Shown: positions 1 to 9,089, counted from the stretch's first letter. The stretch: 39,012 bases of DNA from CAYFLR01 sp964343805 (GCA_964343805.1 CAYFLR010000056.1:1-39012); one strand, 5' to 3'. Notes: generated from the sequence alone by a model not told the origin. Numbers and translations: made by a program.

Positions 1-1
1 G

Positions 2-3000
2 GTCAATGAAACTCCGGGAGCTCTCGATGTCTCATGGGGGGGAGCCGATCCTGACTCTATAACCGCTGGCCAAGAGCTGAACGCCACCATTATGGTAAAA
101 AATAGCTATGGCCAAAAAATTGATGGAACCTGGGACTTAACTATAGAACTCTCGGGTATGACTGCCTCTTACGATGGAGACAAAGTGCCCACGGATATGA
201 AAGTGTTTACGGCAGAAGGTTCTGGTGGCTTTGGATTTCCTAGTGATGGAAGTGCTAAATCGAATGTGGTTTTCACCGATGGAGAACTGAGTTTACCTCT
301 CGGCTTCGTTATTNNNNNNNNNNNNNNNNGGAACGCCAATGATGAGGCGCCAACCATCAACTTAACCTTAGATCTAGGCGGTGGATCGGCACCTTTACAA
401 AAGTCCATCACTTTTACAGTGAATCACCCAGATAACTCCCATGGAGAAGCAGGAGTTAAATTAGACTATTTCAAAGTTGAGAGAGTGGGTTCTGGTACCA
501 TAGAATCAGGTAATCATACCGCACCTGAGGGATGTGCCGATTGTTTCTCCATAGAAGTCAAAGCCCTGGATCGTTTTGGTGCACTTATTAAAAGTTATGA
601 GGACACCAGTGGGCTTACATTTGAAAGTACAGAATCCAGTGGCGTTATCTATTCCTATAGTAATCTAGCTGCCAGCTCTTTTACCAACGGTATTATGAGC
701 ATTACGGGAATTAGAGCCTATGGAAGTGATGCAGTATCTAAAATTATTGTAAAAAAAGGACTCAACATCACCACCCCAGCTGATAAATCTGATGCTATCA
801 CATTTGAAGATACCAAACCAGCCGTCTCACCTAATTTTACTTTCTATGATACCAGTGCTAAAAATAGTGAAAAAGAGGGAATAACCTATGACAAAGGTGT
901 GACCATGGTGATGGCCGCTTGTAAGGCGGATGTAGATCAATGGCTACTCACCACCGTTGAAAATCCTGCCCCCGCACTCACGGCAGCCGATTTTGATGCC
1001 AAAGATCTAGATTGTGACACTTTGGAATACAATTTAGACATTGATGACACCACCTATGTCCACGGAACCGCTCATAACTTAGATTTGGTTAATAAGACTT
1101 TTTATCTATGGACTATTGATGCTAAAAACCAAATATCCACCGTACCTACTTCTGCCACCGTCGATCTAAAATCTTTGCAGCCGGAACCAGTGACTTTTAA
1201 CTTTGAAGCCACTCCCACCAGCAACTTTATTAACCTGCAAATCACCGACTGTAAAAATGGAGGAGACGAGGCCAAGGTGTTTATGAGAGTTAATAGCACC
1301 GCAGCTCCGGTTCCTTCTGATTTTTCTACTACCGCTTGTTCCTATTACTCTAGCGCAAAGAGTGTCAATCTCAACTCGGTCAATGGAGGAACATTGGCCG
1401 ATGGCAACCATGTCCTCTATTTATGGGTGAAAAATGAAGGGAATGTAATCTCTGAATTTGCCTCCCAGGCCTTTGATTTAGATTCCAACGCTCCTACCGG
1501 ATTTAGCGTGGCTTTAGACAATCATGCCAATGCCAGTAATTACACCAATATGTCTTTTACCATCACAGGTCTTTCAGAGGCGAATACGAAGCTGGCCTAT
1601 ACTATTGACAGCACCAATGGGGGGACCCCTGTCTCTGCTTCCAATATAGACGTAGATGGATTAACCGCCTATCAAGTGACCGGGCTTGATCTATCAGGTT
1701 TAAATGATGGAGACCTCACCCTCTCAATTACCGTAACAGACCAGAGAGGAAATGCCAGTAGTCCCGTCACTGATTTCACTAAAGTTCTAGATATTGTGAA
1801 ACCCACTGGCTACTCAATAGACTTCGATAAGGTGATCAATATCGATAACCAAGCCACCATGAAGGCGGTTTTTACCAATGGAGAACCCGACACGGCCTAT
1901 AGTTTCACCTTAACTGGGGTTGGCGCTGCTGCTATCAACGGATCAGGGACCATTTATACAACCACCGACCAAATAGACATCGGTGACCTTTCTGCCTACA
2001 ATGATGGAGTGGATGGAATTTCCCTCACTGTCACCTTAACTGATCAAGCTGGTAATGCAGGGGATCCCTTTGATCGCCAAAGGACCAAAGACACCGTCGC
2101 ACCGCAAGCATTCACTGTCTCCATTACCAATACCGAAGGGTGGATTTATGAAGACAACGATGATGCCCTCACCTTTCAGTTTGCTAACGCCGAAGTAGGG
2201 ACAACTTATAATTACACCATTACCTCCGATGGAGGCACAGGCCTCGTTACCGGGACCGACACTATCGCCACTGCCACAGATATAATCACCGCAGATGTAT
2301 CCAATTTACCTGATGGAACACTCACCCTGACGGTCACTCTCACCGATGCACTTTTTAATAGTACTAATGTGACTTCCAACCCCACTATAGTGAAAGAGAC
2401 AGTGGATCCCACTGGGTTTGCCGTGAGTTTCACTGGAAACTTAAATAATGCTAATCAAGGCACAGCTTCTTTTACTATTACCGGGGCTGAGGCTAATTCT
2501 GAGTATTCCTATACCATCACCTCCGATGGAGGAGCTGGTAGCCTGAGTGCCAATAATGTAGACACAGGTGATGGAGGAACCATCACGGTAAGTGGACTTG
2601 ATACCAGCTCCATTCCAGATGGAACCCTCACTGTAAGTGTCAATATAACGGATAGCTATGGAAACCAGAGTGATAACGTCACGAATACGACCTTGAAAGA
2701 TACCCTAAGACCGGATTCACTGGCTTTTACCATGTATGATGCCGACAGAGACAATGAAGACAGAACCAACTCACAGGATATTAAGGCCACCATAACAGGT
2801 TCTTGTACGGCAGGATTAAAAATCCTCTTGACCACCAGTGGGGTTCAACCAGCGGCCGATAACGCCAATTGGAAGAATTGTACCAATACTGCCTACGGAG
2901 TGCTTTCTAGTAGCTTTGGAGCCAATGGTTCTTTATCGGGAAGCAATAACGGCACCACCTATACTATGAATCTTTGGGTGAAAGATAGCTTTGAAAATGT

Positions 3001-5452
3001 CTCAGATAATCCCACCACCGATACCATTATCTATGATTCTGAAATCAATAATGCGGTGATCCTCACTGATGCCAACGGCCCAGCGGAAGATGATAGTAGC
3101 AATGATACAACTCCTGTCTTCACAGTCGAAAATGGAGCCGTAGGCATTATTAAATATAAATGGAAGAAGGGAAATGGAGATAGTTGCCCAACTGGTGGCT
3201 ACGGCAGTGAAATAGATATTGCTTCTAATACCATTTCACCCACCTATACGGCCGGTACTGACGATGGGGAGCAGAGTATTTGTGTGATCGCCATCGATCA
3301 ATCAGGGAATGCTCAAGCAGAGGCCAATGCCACTAAAAGAAATTGGGTATTAGATACCACATCACCCACCTCCACGGATACCACCTTGAGTGGATCTCCA
3401 GCCGACGGATCCACTACCAATGCCAGTGCACTCAATATTTCGGTAGGTGGAACTGATATTGTAGAATATCAATTTGAACTGCTTAAAAATGTAGCCAGTG
3501 ACGCCACCTGTGACCAAGGAACCTATTCTGGTTGGACCGATCCGGCAACACCCATCACTGAAGCCACCGATGACGGATTTGAGTACGGTTATAAACTCTG
3601 TGTGATTGGTAAAGATTCAGCAGGAAATATTCAAGCCAAGACCGACGCCACCAGTTTTTATTTTACCATCGACCGGGACGGACCAGAAGCGTCCTCCTAT
3701 ACTATAAATGGGGCTCCCGCAGAGGGTTCCTATTCAGTTGATCAAGAAGCCACTAGCGACACCGTAAGTATTGGATCTTTGGCTAATGATGATAAATTTG
3801 TCTTTAAAGTGTTAGAAAAATTGGTAGAACCTGAAACTTGCACTGATGATAACTGGTCTGCTGAACAAGACTCTACCGCCACCTTTGGGTATTCGGTAGC
3901 CGATGAAATGGCCATTTCCATCTGCGTGAAAGCCCGAGATGTTTTTAACAACTGGGGAGATATAAAAACCTACACCTTCTATATCGATCGTGATGGGGCC
4001 GCTCCAGGTGATCCCAGTGCCCTTTCTTTAGATTCGGGTGCAGCTGAGGTGGCCGGTGACTATCCGGATATGACTCTCTATTTTGAAGGAAATGACATTG
4101 GTGTCGATGATTGGTTTATCGGGGGAGATGGCGCAAGTAACGCAACACCTGACAACACCCAAACTTGGTTTGCCAGCCCCAACCACACCAATGATCAAAC
4201 CATCAATATTCAAACCACCGGTGAGACAGGTGACAAAACAGTGACCCTCCAGTTTAGAGACCACTCCGGAAATCTCAGTGGAATTCTCAATGAGTCTATT
4301 TTTTATCGAGCCAACGATGTGGAAGTGACCACCCTGCAGAAAAATATCAACGGAAGACCTATGATGGCTTATAATAGTGCCGACTCTACTGCCACCAGTA
4401 CCATTATTGGGGTGGCTTTTGCTGAGTATGCTTCTAGTGAAATCAAAATTACCGTAAAAGAGTTTACCTTAGGTGAAAACCTGTTTAGTAATGATATGAC
4501 GGTGACGGATAATGGTTCGGCCTTAGAAATCTCGGTTGATGGAACCGATGACAATACCTTCCCTCGTTATGGCTTTGTCTTTAACAATGGAAAGTATCAA
4601 TTGCTCTTTGTCAAAGATGGCATCTTAAAAATGGCCAATATTTCACCCGGATCCTTTACCACCTCTTATAGCGACATTCAAGCAGTGGGCGGTGGTTACA
4701 TCAGCGTTTCACCCCACGCCTCAAGCTGGGATGCAACCACAATAGTGGTCAGCTATCTTTACCAGGGCACCGATTACCAAATTAGAGCCATTAAAATTAA
4801 TACTAACAACGGAACACCGGTAGGAAATGCAGTAGAAGTAGTAACAAATGCTGCCGACATTTACGAGCTTCCCACCACCACCGTTGTTAATGATGATCTT
4901 TACCTCACCTACATAAAAAATGACACCAATGATTTAGTGATGAATAAGCGGCGCATGAGTGATTTGGTAACATCTAATTTAATCAATGTTTCCACTGGAA
5001 ACCTCACAGAAACCCCCATCAATTTAACCACTATTAAAACGGGAGATTATATTTCCATTGCCTACAGTTTCAGCTCCAATAACACCTGCTATTTAGCTAG
5101 TGTAGATATTACCGCCGCTCCCACTGTCAATGACGCCTCTGCAAGTATAGCTACCTGTGCGTACCTACAAATAGCAGCTACCGGTGCGAATAGTAATTTT
5201 AGAGGGATCTATCATAATACCTCTGGTACCATTCATATGTACACCAATACTTACAGTGTGGTAGATAGTGCGGATCCCTCTGCCGGAACGGCCATTCAAA
5301 TGACCCAGGCAGCGAATGCCGATGATGATTATTATTATACTGAAATAATCTATAACCCCACTAAACTAGGCTATCACCTCCTTTGGGGAACCAGAGGAAA
5401 AATCACCGACACCCTGCCTGATGATCTGCTCTTTTTTGACCAATACAAATGA
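2..5452 (+). CDS. Giant Ig-like repeat surface protein (5' end outside window)
   Basis: The frame is open from base 2, so the gene begins upstream; the first ATG inside (92) is internal and about 1816 residues are visible. Counting from that ATG, four units of about 100 residues (464-566, 567-666, 667-769, 770-869) each start near a [AVD]-P-[TQ]-[GA]-F/Y motif and carry T-I-T-S-D-G-G or related strands and a D-G-T-L-T-[VL] strand, as in bacterial Ig-like/cadherin-like modules. Further Cys-bearing modules follow (for example after C-P-T-G-G-Y), and the last 350 residues look like a beta-propeller. No enzyme motif is seen. Composition is rich in T, S, D, N and G. A large extracellular or cell-surface adhesin-type protein is inferred; signal and anchor lie outside the window. 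A 16-N gap (314-329) does not break the frame. Confidence 0.85.
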   Translation, partial: VNETPGALDVSWGGADPDSITAGQELNATIMVKNSYGQKIDGTWDLTIELSGMTASYDGDKVPTDMKVFTAEGSGGFGFPSDGSAKSNVVFTDGELSLPLGFVIXXXXXXNANDEAPTINLTLDLGGGSAPLQKSITFTVNHPDNSHGEAGVKLDYFKVERVGSGTIESGNHTAPEGCADCFSIEVKALDRFGALIKSYEDTSGLTFESTESSGVIYSYSNLAASSFTNGIMSITGIRAYGSDAVSKIIVKKGLNITTPADKSDAITFEDTKPAVSPNFTFYDTSAKNSEKEGITYDKGVTMVMAACKADVDQWLLTTVENPAPALTAADFDAKDLDCDTLEYNLDIDDTTYVHGTAHNLDLVNKTFYLWTIDAKNQISTVPTSATVDLKSLQPEPVTFNFEATPTSNFINLQITDCKNGGDEAKVFMRVNSTAAPVPSDFSTTACSYYSSAKSVNLNSVNGGTLADGNHVLYLWVKNEGNVISEFASQAFDLDSNAPTGFSVALDNHANASNYTNMSFTITGLSEANTKLAYTIDSTNGGTPVSASNIDVDGLTAYQVTGLDLSGLNDGDLTLSITVTDQRGNASSPVTDFTKVLDIVKPTGYSIDFDKVINIDNQATMKAVFTNGEPDTAYSFTLTGVGAAAINGSGTIYTTTDQIDIGDLSAYNDGVDGISLTVTLTDQAGNAGDPFDRQRTKDTVAPQAFTVSITNTEGWIYEDNDDALTFQFANAEVGTTYNYTITSDGGTGLVTGTDTIATATDIITADVSNLPDGTLTLTVTLTDALFNSTNVTSNPTIVKETVDPTGFAVSFTGNLNNANQGTASFTITGAEANSEYSYTITSDGGAGSLSANNVDTGDGGTITVSGLDTSSIPDGTLTVSVNITDSYGNQSDNVTNTTLKDTLRPDSLAFTMYDADRDNEDRTNSQDIKATITGSCTAGLKILLTTSGVQPAADNANWKNCTNTAYGVLSSSFGANGSLSGSNNGTTYTMNLWVKDSFENVSDNPTTDTIIYDSEINNAVILTDANGPAEDDSSNDTTPVFTVENGAVGIIKYKWKKGNGDSCPTGGYGSEIDIASNTISPTYTAGTDDGEQSICVIAIDQSGNAQAEANATKRNWVLDTTSPTSTDTTLSGSPADGSTTNASALNISVGGTDIVEYQFELLKNVASDATCDQGTYSGWTDPATPITEATDDGFEYGYKLCVIGKDSAGNIQAKTDATSFYFTIDRDGPEASSYTINGAPAEGSYSVDQEATSDTVSIGSLANDDKFVFKVLEKLVEPETCTDDNWSAEQDSTATFGYSVADEMAISICVKARDVFNNWGDIKTYTFYIDRDGAAPGDPSALSLDSGAAEVAGDYPDMTLYFEGNDIGVDDWFIGGDGASNATPDNTQTWFASPNHTNDQTINIQTTGETGDKTVTLQFRDHSGNLSGILNESIFYRANDVEVTTLQKNINGRPMMAYNSADSTATSTIIGVAFAEYASSEIKITVKEFTLGENLFSNDMTVTDNGSALEISVDGTDDNTFPRYGFVFNNGKYQLLFVKDGILKMANISPGSFTTSYSDIQAVGGGYISVSPHASSWDATTIVVSYLYQGTDYQIRAIKINTNNGTPVGNAVEVVTNAADIYELPTTTVVNDDLYLTYIKNDTNDLVMNKRRMSDLVTSNLINVSTGNLTETPINLTTIKTGDYISIAYSFSSNNTCYLASVDITAAPTVNDASASIATCAYLQIAATGANSNFRGIYHNTSGTIHMYTNTYSVVDSADPSAGTAIQMTQAANADDDYYYTEIIYNPTKLGYHLLWGTRGKITDTLPDDLLFFDQYK

Positions 5453-5472
5453 TTTCTTAACTCAGTTTTAAC

Positions 5473-5508
5473 TTGACCTAATATGCGAATATTCTTATAG
5501 TATGTTCT
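5473..5508 (+). promoter_or_regulatory. Promoter with overlapping ArsR-type operator
   Basis: TTGACC (5473-5478), a 17-bp spacer and TATAGT (5496-5501) form a near-consensus sigma70 promoter. An imperfect inverted repeat (5479-5502, 9 of 12 pairs, centred on the palindrome GAATATTC at 5487-5494) fills the spacer and covers the -10. That is where an ArsR-family repressor would block RNA polymerase. The ATG at 5509 lies 7 bases after the -10 and has no Shine-Dalgarno, so the transcript is probably leaderless or nearly so. Confidence 0.6.
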
Positions 5509-5814
5509 ATGAACAAAGAAGAACTCGATCTATTTATGAAAAGTGCGAAATCTGCAACCGAGTGCCTTAAAGCCCTAGCTCATGAAAGCCGTTTAGTTAC
5601 AGTCTGCTTCATTGGTTCCGGCGAAAAATCGGTGCAAGAACTTGAAAACCTATTGGGAACCACCCAAAGCAACGTATCTCAGCACCTTGCTAAATTACGG
5701 GATAAAGGTGTTCTAGAGACTCGTAAAGCGGGTAATCAAGTGTTCTACCGTATCAAAGACCCTCGTGTTTTAGATCTCATTCACGTCTTACAGAAGATTT
5801 ACTGCCCCATTTGA
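5509..5814 (+). CDS. ArsR-family repressor, SqrR/BigR/YgaV (persulfide-sensing) type
   Basis: A 101-residue winged-helix protein with the ArsR recognition helix (Q-S-N-V-S-Q-H-L-A-K-L-R, about 53-64) and wing. It lacks the ELCVCDL metal-binding motif of arsenic sensors. Cys33 (context T-V-C-F) and Cys99 (Y-C-P near the C-terminus) sit 66 residues apart, the spacing of the two sensor cysteines in SqrR (41/107) and BigR (42/108); E. coli YgaV also ends in Y-C-P. In that family persulfide makes an intramolecular tetrasulfide that releases DNA. Cys19 is extra. The next gene, 22 bases on, is a persulfide/CoA-disulfide reductase, which fits. Autoregulation through the operator at 5479-5502 is inferred. 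Confidence 0.85.
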   Translation: MNKEELDLFMKSAKSATECLKALAHESRLVTVCFIGSGEKSVQELENLLGTTQSNVSQHLAKLRDKGVLETRKAGNQVFYRIKDPRVLDLIHVLQKIYCPI

Positions 5815-5836
5815 TCAATCCAAAAGGAGAAGTAAC

Positions 5837-7453
5837 ATGAGCTCTCACAAGCGATATGTTATCATTGGAGGAGTTGCTAGTGGTGCGTCCGCAGCAACCC
5901 GCTTAAGAAGACATGATGAACATGCTGAGATCACTATCATCGAAAGAGGAGGCTATGTCAGTTTTGCCAATTGCGGTATTCCCTATCATCTAGGAAGAAT
6001 CATTGACAAACGAGAAAAGTTAATCATCCGAACCCCTGAGGATTTCTGGATCCGAGATCGGGTTAAAGTAAAAATAAACACCACCGCCACCGCCATTAAT
6101 AGCGACGGGAAAACGGTTGCTATCAAAGACAGTCAAGGTAAGGAATCAGAAATTGCTTATGATGATTTGATTTTAGCTCAAGGAGCAGCCCCTTTCCCCC
6201 CCCCAATTCCAGGTTATGACAAGGATCATGTCCACACGATCAGAAGCATTGAAGATATGGATCTTATAGATCAAAAAATTGCAGATGCGGAAGAGGTGGT
6301 GGTCATTGGAGGCGGATTTATTGGCATAGAAATGGCAGAAAACCTCCAACACCGGGGATTGGATGTAACGATACTAGAAAAGGCTCCTCGACTACTCCGC
6401 CCCTTTGAACCAATGATCGCAGGCCGGTGTCAAAAAGTTCTGGAAGCACTTATGATCGAGGTGGTACCCGACACCGATATAACCGAAATCACCGATAAAG
6501 AAGTTAAAACTAAAGAAGACGGAGAGTTTCCCGCAGACCTAGTCCTCATGGCTATTGGAGTCAAACCCGACAGTGCTCTGGCAGAATCCGCTGGAATAAA
6601 ATTGGGAGAAAAAGGGGGCATTCAGGTGGATGAATACTTCGCCACCAACCTCCCCCATATTTATGCAGTGGGTGACATGATTGAGGTAAATCACATAGCC
6701 ATCAATCAAAAAATGCTGGTTCCCTTGGCGGGCCCAGCCAACCGCCAAGGTCGTTTAGTAGCTGACAATATCGCAGGTCAAAAAAGACCTTATAAAGGGG
6801 TTATTGGATCGTCGGTGTTAAAAGTGGGAGCCTTTACAGCCGCCACCACCGGCATCACCGAAGAGCTAGCGGAATTTCTTAAAATCCCGGTGATCACCTC
6901 CACATACAATGGAGGACAACACGCCTCCTATTACCCTGGCGTTGAAGAGGTGCTTTTAAAAATTGTATTTCATCGACAAACGGGAAAAGTCCTTGGAGCC
7001 TCAGCTTTTGGTAAGCAAGATGTGGAAAAGCGAATCGATGTAGTAGCCACTTCCATTGCTGGTGGCCTTACTGCCCAAGATCTTTGCGACATCGACCTCT
7101 GTTATGCGCCTCCTTTTAATGGTCCCGTTGACCCTGTCAACCGGGCCTCCTACATTGCCCAAAACATGTTGGATAATTTAACCAAATACCTCCCCTGGGA
7201 AGAGGTGGAAATGGATAAATTACTCATTGATGTCAGAGAACCTGCTGAATTCAAACACCGACACGTTCCCAATGCTATAAATATTCCACTCAGCCAACTT
7301 CGAGATCGTCTTGATGAAATCCCCAAAGACGAACCTGTCTATCTCTACTGCTTATCAGGTCTTAGGGCTTATTTGGCAGAGAGGATTTTAATCCAAGGTG
7401 GGTGGGAGAATCTTGTGAATGTCACAGGTGGGATTTACTTCTACCACAATTAA
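5837..7453 (+). CDS. CoA-disulfide / NADH-dependent persulfide reductase with C-terminal rhodanese domain
   Basis: 538 residues. The N-terminal FAD site G-G-V-A-S-G (11-16) is followed by the active-site cysteine Cys46 in N-C-G-I-P-Y, characteristic of CoA-disulfide reductases; a second GxGxxG (I-G-G-G-F-I-G) binds NAD(P)H. The dimerisation domain has the Y-N-G-G-Q-H-A-S-Y-Y-P-G segment. Residues about 455-538 are a rhodanese domain with active-site loop C-L-S-G-L-R (Cys505) and D-V-R-E-P-A-E-F. This CoADR-RHD architecture is that of Npsr-type enzymes that reduce CoA persulfide or polysulfide with NADH. AGGAG sits just upstream of the ATG. The protein ends soon after the rhodanese G-G-I-Y, and an inverted-repeat element starts at the stop codon. 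A run of nine C (6196-6204) lies inside the coding region. Confidence 0.92.
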   Translation: MSSHKRYVIIGGVASGASAATRLRRHDEHAEITIIERGGYVSFANCGIPYHLGRIIDKREKLIIRTPEDFWIRDRVKVKINTTATAINSDGKTVAIKDSQGKESEIAYDDLILAQGAAPFPPPIPGYDKDHVHTIRSIEDMDLIDQKIADAEEVVVIGGGFIGIEMAENLQHRGLDVTILEKAPRLLRPFEPMIAGRCQKVLEALMIEVVPDTDITEITDKEVKTKEDGEFPADLVLMAIGVKPDSALAESAGIKLGEKGGIQVDEYFATNLPHIYAVGDMIEVNHIAINQKMLVPLAGPANRQGRLVADNIAGQKRPYKGVIGSSVLKVGAFTAATTGITEELAEFLKIPVITSTYNGGQHASYYPGVEEVLLKIVFHRQTGKVLGASAFGKQDVEKRIDVVATSIAGGLTAQDLCDIDLCYAPPFNGPVDPVNRASYIAQNMLDNLTKYLPWEEVEMDKLLIDVREPAEFKHRHVPNAINIPLSQLRDRLDEIPKDEPVYLYCLSGLRAYLAERILIQGGWENLVNVTGGIYFYHN

Positions 7454-7575
7454 ATTAAGCATAAAAAGCACACTTTTTTTGTTGTCTTCGTCGAAAATTC
7501 TTCGCCTAACAGGCTCAGTTATGTCTCATCATTTTCTCCTCGACGCCTCAAAATTGCACTTTTTCTGCTTAATTT
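7452..7575. repeat. 124-bp element with 17-bp inverted ends
   Basis: Bases 7452-7468 and 7559-7575 are inverted copies matching at 16 of 17 positions (AAATTAAGCATAAAAAG and its complement with one change). The left end overlaps the TAA of the reductase gene. The interior carries copy A of the repeated 62-63-bp motif. It holds no credible ORF. It could be a small non-autonomous (MITE-like) element or a long hairpin 3' UTR; no target-site duplication is evident. Confidence 0.5.
7464..7526 (+). repeat. Repeated intergenic motif, copy A
   Basis: 63-bp copy starting AAAAGCACACTTTTTTTGTT and ending CAGTTATGTCT. Nearly identical to copy B about 120 bases downstream, with differences in the middle (GAAAATTC versus GGCACTC) and a 1-base indel (GGCTC versus GGTC). 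The indel shifts any reading frame, so the motif is not conserved as protein. Confidence 0.75.
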
Positions 7576-7583
7576 CGAAAATT

Positions 7584-7645
7584 AAAAGCACACTTTTTTT
7601 GTTGACTTCGTCGGGCACTCTTCGCCTAACAGGTCAGTTATGTCT
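7584..7645 (+). repeat. Repeated intergenic motif, copy B
   Basis: 62-bp direct copy of the motif at 7464-7526, sharing CACACTTTTTTTGTTG, CTTCGTCG, TCTTCGCCTAACAGG and TCAGTTATGTCT blocks. It sits just before the tandem hairpin array. Confidence 0.75.
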
Positions 7646-7725
7646 GGCTAAGCTCCCCGGGCTGCCTAGTTCCATGAACTAAAAAGGGTTATGGTAAGTG
7701 CTAATCTAGAGTTTTTCAGCCTAAA

Positions 7726-8092
7726 GCGGTCATAACTCGGCTAGATGATTCATCTATGCCATCTGTGGCCGCCTTTTACCCCTGAAGGCGGTCATAACTC
7801 CGCTAGATGATTCATCTAAGCAATCTGTGTCCGCTTTTTACCCCAGAAGGCGGTCATAACTCCGACAGATGATTCATCTATGCCATCTGTGGCCGCTTTT
7901 TACTCCAGAAGGCGGTCATAACTCCGCTAGATGATTCATCTAAGCAATCTGTGTCCGCTTTTTACCCCAGAAGGCGGTCATAACTCCGCTAGATGATTCA
8001 TCTAAGCAATCTGTGTCCGCCTTTTACCCCAGAAGGCGGTCATAACTCCGACAGATGATTCATCTAAGCAATCTGTGGCCGCTTTTTATCCA
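7726..8092 (+). repeat. Six tandem copies of a 62-bp hairpin-forming unit
   Basis: Units start at 7726, 7788, 7850, 7912, 7974 and 8036, an exact 62-bp period. Each holds GCGGTCATA ... TGTG(G/T)CCGC, which can pair over 9 bp (two G-U) when the variable base is G, enclosing an inner AGATGATTCATCT hairpin, then a T4-T5 run. Read on the plus strand every unit therefore resembles an intrinsic terminator. Units 2, 4 and 5 are nearly identical; units 1, 3 and 6 carry the TGTGGCC variant. 62 is not a multiple of 3, and the units abut without variable spacers, which excludes a protein repeat and a CRISPR array. The array lies between convergent genes, so terminating the reductase transcript is one plausible role. 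Confidence 0.85.
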
Positions 8093-8105
8093 TGTTCAAT
8101 TTGGT

Positions 8106-9073
8106 TTAAGACTTAGTGAAGCCTTTCAGCTCAGAAACTATATAGAGAGGACGCTTTTTAACTTCGTCAAAAATACGGCCGAGATACTCGCCCATAATTC
8201 CAACCACCATTAACTGCAGGCCTCCTAAAAAGAATGAAACCACAATAAGAGAGGTCCATCCAGATACAGTGTAGCCACCGGTGAGTTTAGCGAAGATCAC
8301 GGCAAAGCCAGCTAGAAAAGAGAGGAGCGAAACAATAAACCCCATACTTAAAGCCAGGCGCAGAGGAAAATTAGAAAAGCCGATCACGGCATCCATCGCC
8401 AACTTGATCATTTTACTGATAGGGTACTTGGTTTCACCGGCAAAACGTCCTTTGCGCACATAGGTTACACNNNNNNNNNNGAAAATCAGCATTGCGGTGA
8501 AGATCGGGTTGCGGATCCAGCCAAACATTCCACGAATAAAGCGACCCTGTTCTCGCATGCCGTTAATAACATCAAGCGCTTTTCGGTCTACCAGTCGAAA
8601 GTCACCCACATTGGCAGGTATTTCTACATTGGCTAGTCGACGGATCATTTTATAAAAAACAGAGGCTGTCCACTTCTTAAAAAGGGTTTCATCCTCCCTA
8701 GATTCACGCACTCCATAAACAATCTCATATCCCTCTTTCCACTTTTTTACCATCTCTAGAACTACCTCAGGTGGATCTTGTAAGTCAGCATCCATAATGA
8801 TGACCGCTTCACCGCGAGCATAATCCATTCCTGCAGTGATGGCGATTTGGTGACCAAANNNNNNNNNNGATGGATAATCTTATAACGATCATCCTTTTTT
8901 TGCACCTCTTTTAAAAGTTGGTAACTATTGTCACTGCTACCATCATCAATGAGGACGATTTCATAGGATCCATCCAGTTGTTCTAAAAATGCAGATAACC
9001 GATTAACTAGCTCAGGAATAGTTTGTTCTTCATTAAATACGGGTATAACTAACGAATAGGTGGGGTTATCCAA
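8106..9073 (-). CDS. GT2 polyprenyl-phosphate glycosyltransferase (DPM1/GtrB/ArnC-like), split by two assembly gaps
   Basis: The TTG at 9073 is chosen because GGAGG lies 6 bases upstream. The N-terminus (Y-S-L-V-I-P-V-F-N-E-E) and D-D-G-S-S-D are GT2 nucleotide-sugar motifs, followed after the first gap by F-G-H-Q-I-A-I-T-A-G-M-D-Y-A and the D-A-D-L-Q-D-P-P-E metal site. G-E-T-K-Y-P and two C-terminal membrane helices with G-E-Y-L-G-R-I match DPM1/GtrB enzymes that load mannose, glucose or similar onto undecaprenyl phosphate. The gap at 8859-8868 removes the usual L-S-R-N, and the motif implies about 11 missing bases rather than 10, so the frameshift is an artefact. The segment next to the gap at 8471-8480 does not fit the family (see findings). 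It lies 16 bases after the PIG-V-like gene. Confidence 0.85.
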
Positions 9074-9089
9074 TTTCTACCTCCAAATT

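Noticed and set aside
5509..5814. Arsenic or metal resistance regulator
   Set aside because: The metal-binding Cys motif of ArsR/SmtB is missing, and the neighbour is a persulfide reductase, not a pump or reductase for metals.
7419..7682. An 87-residue plus-strand ORF over the 3' end of the reductase and the repeats
   Set aside because: It overlaps a real gene in another frame, spans two non-coding repeat copies that differ by a 1-base indel, and has no ribosome site.
7726..8092. Tandem array as a CRISPR
   Set aside because: Units are contiguous 62-bp repeats with no unique spacers and no cas genes nearby.
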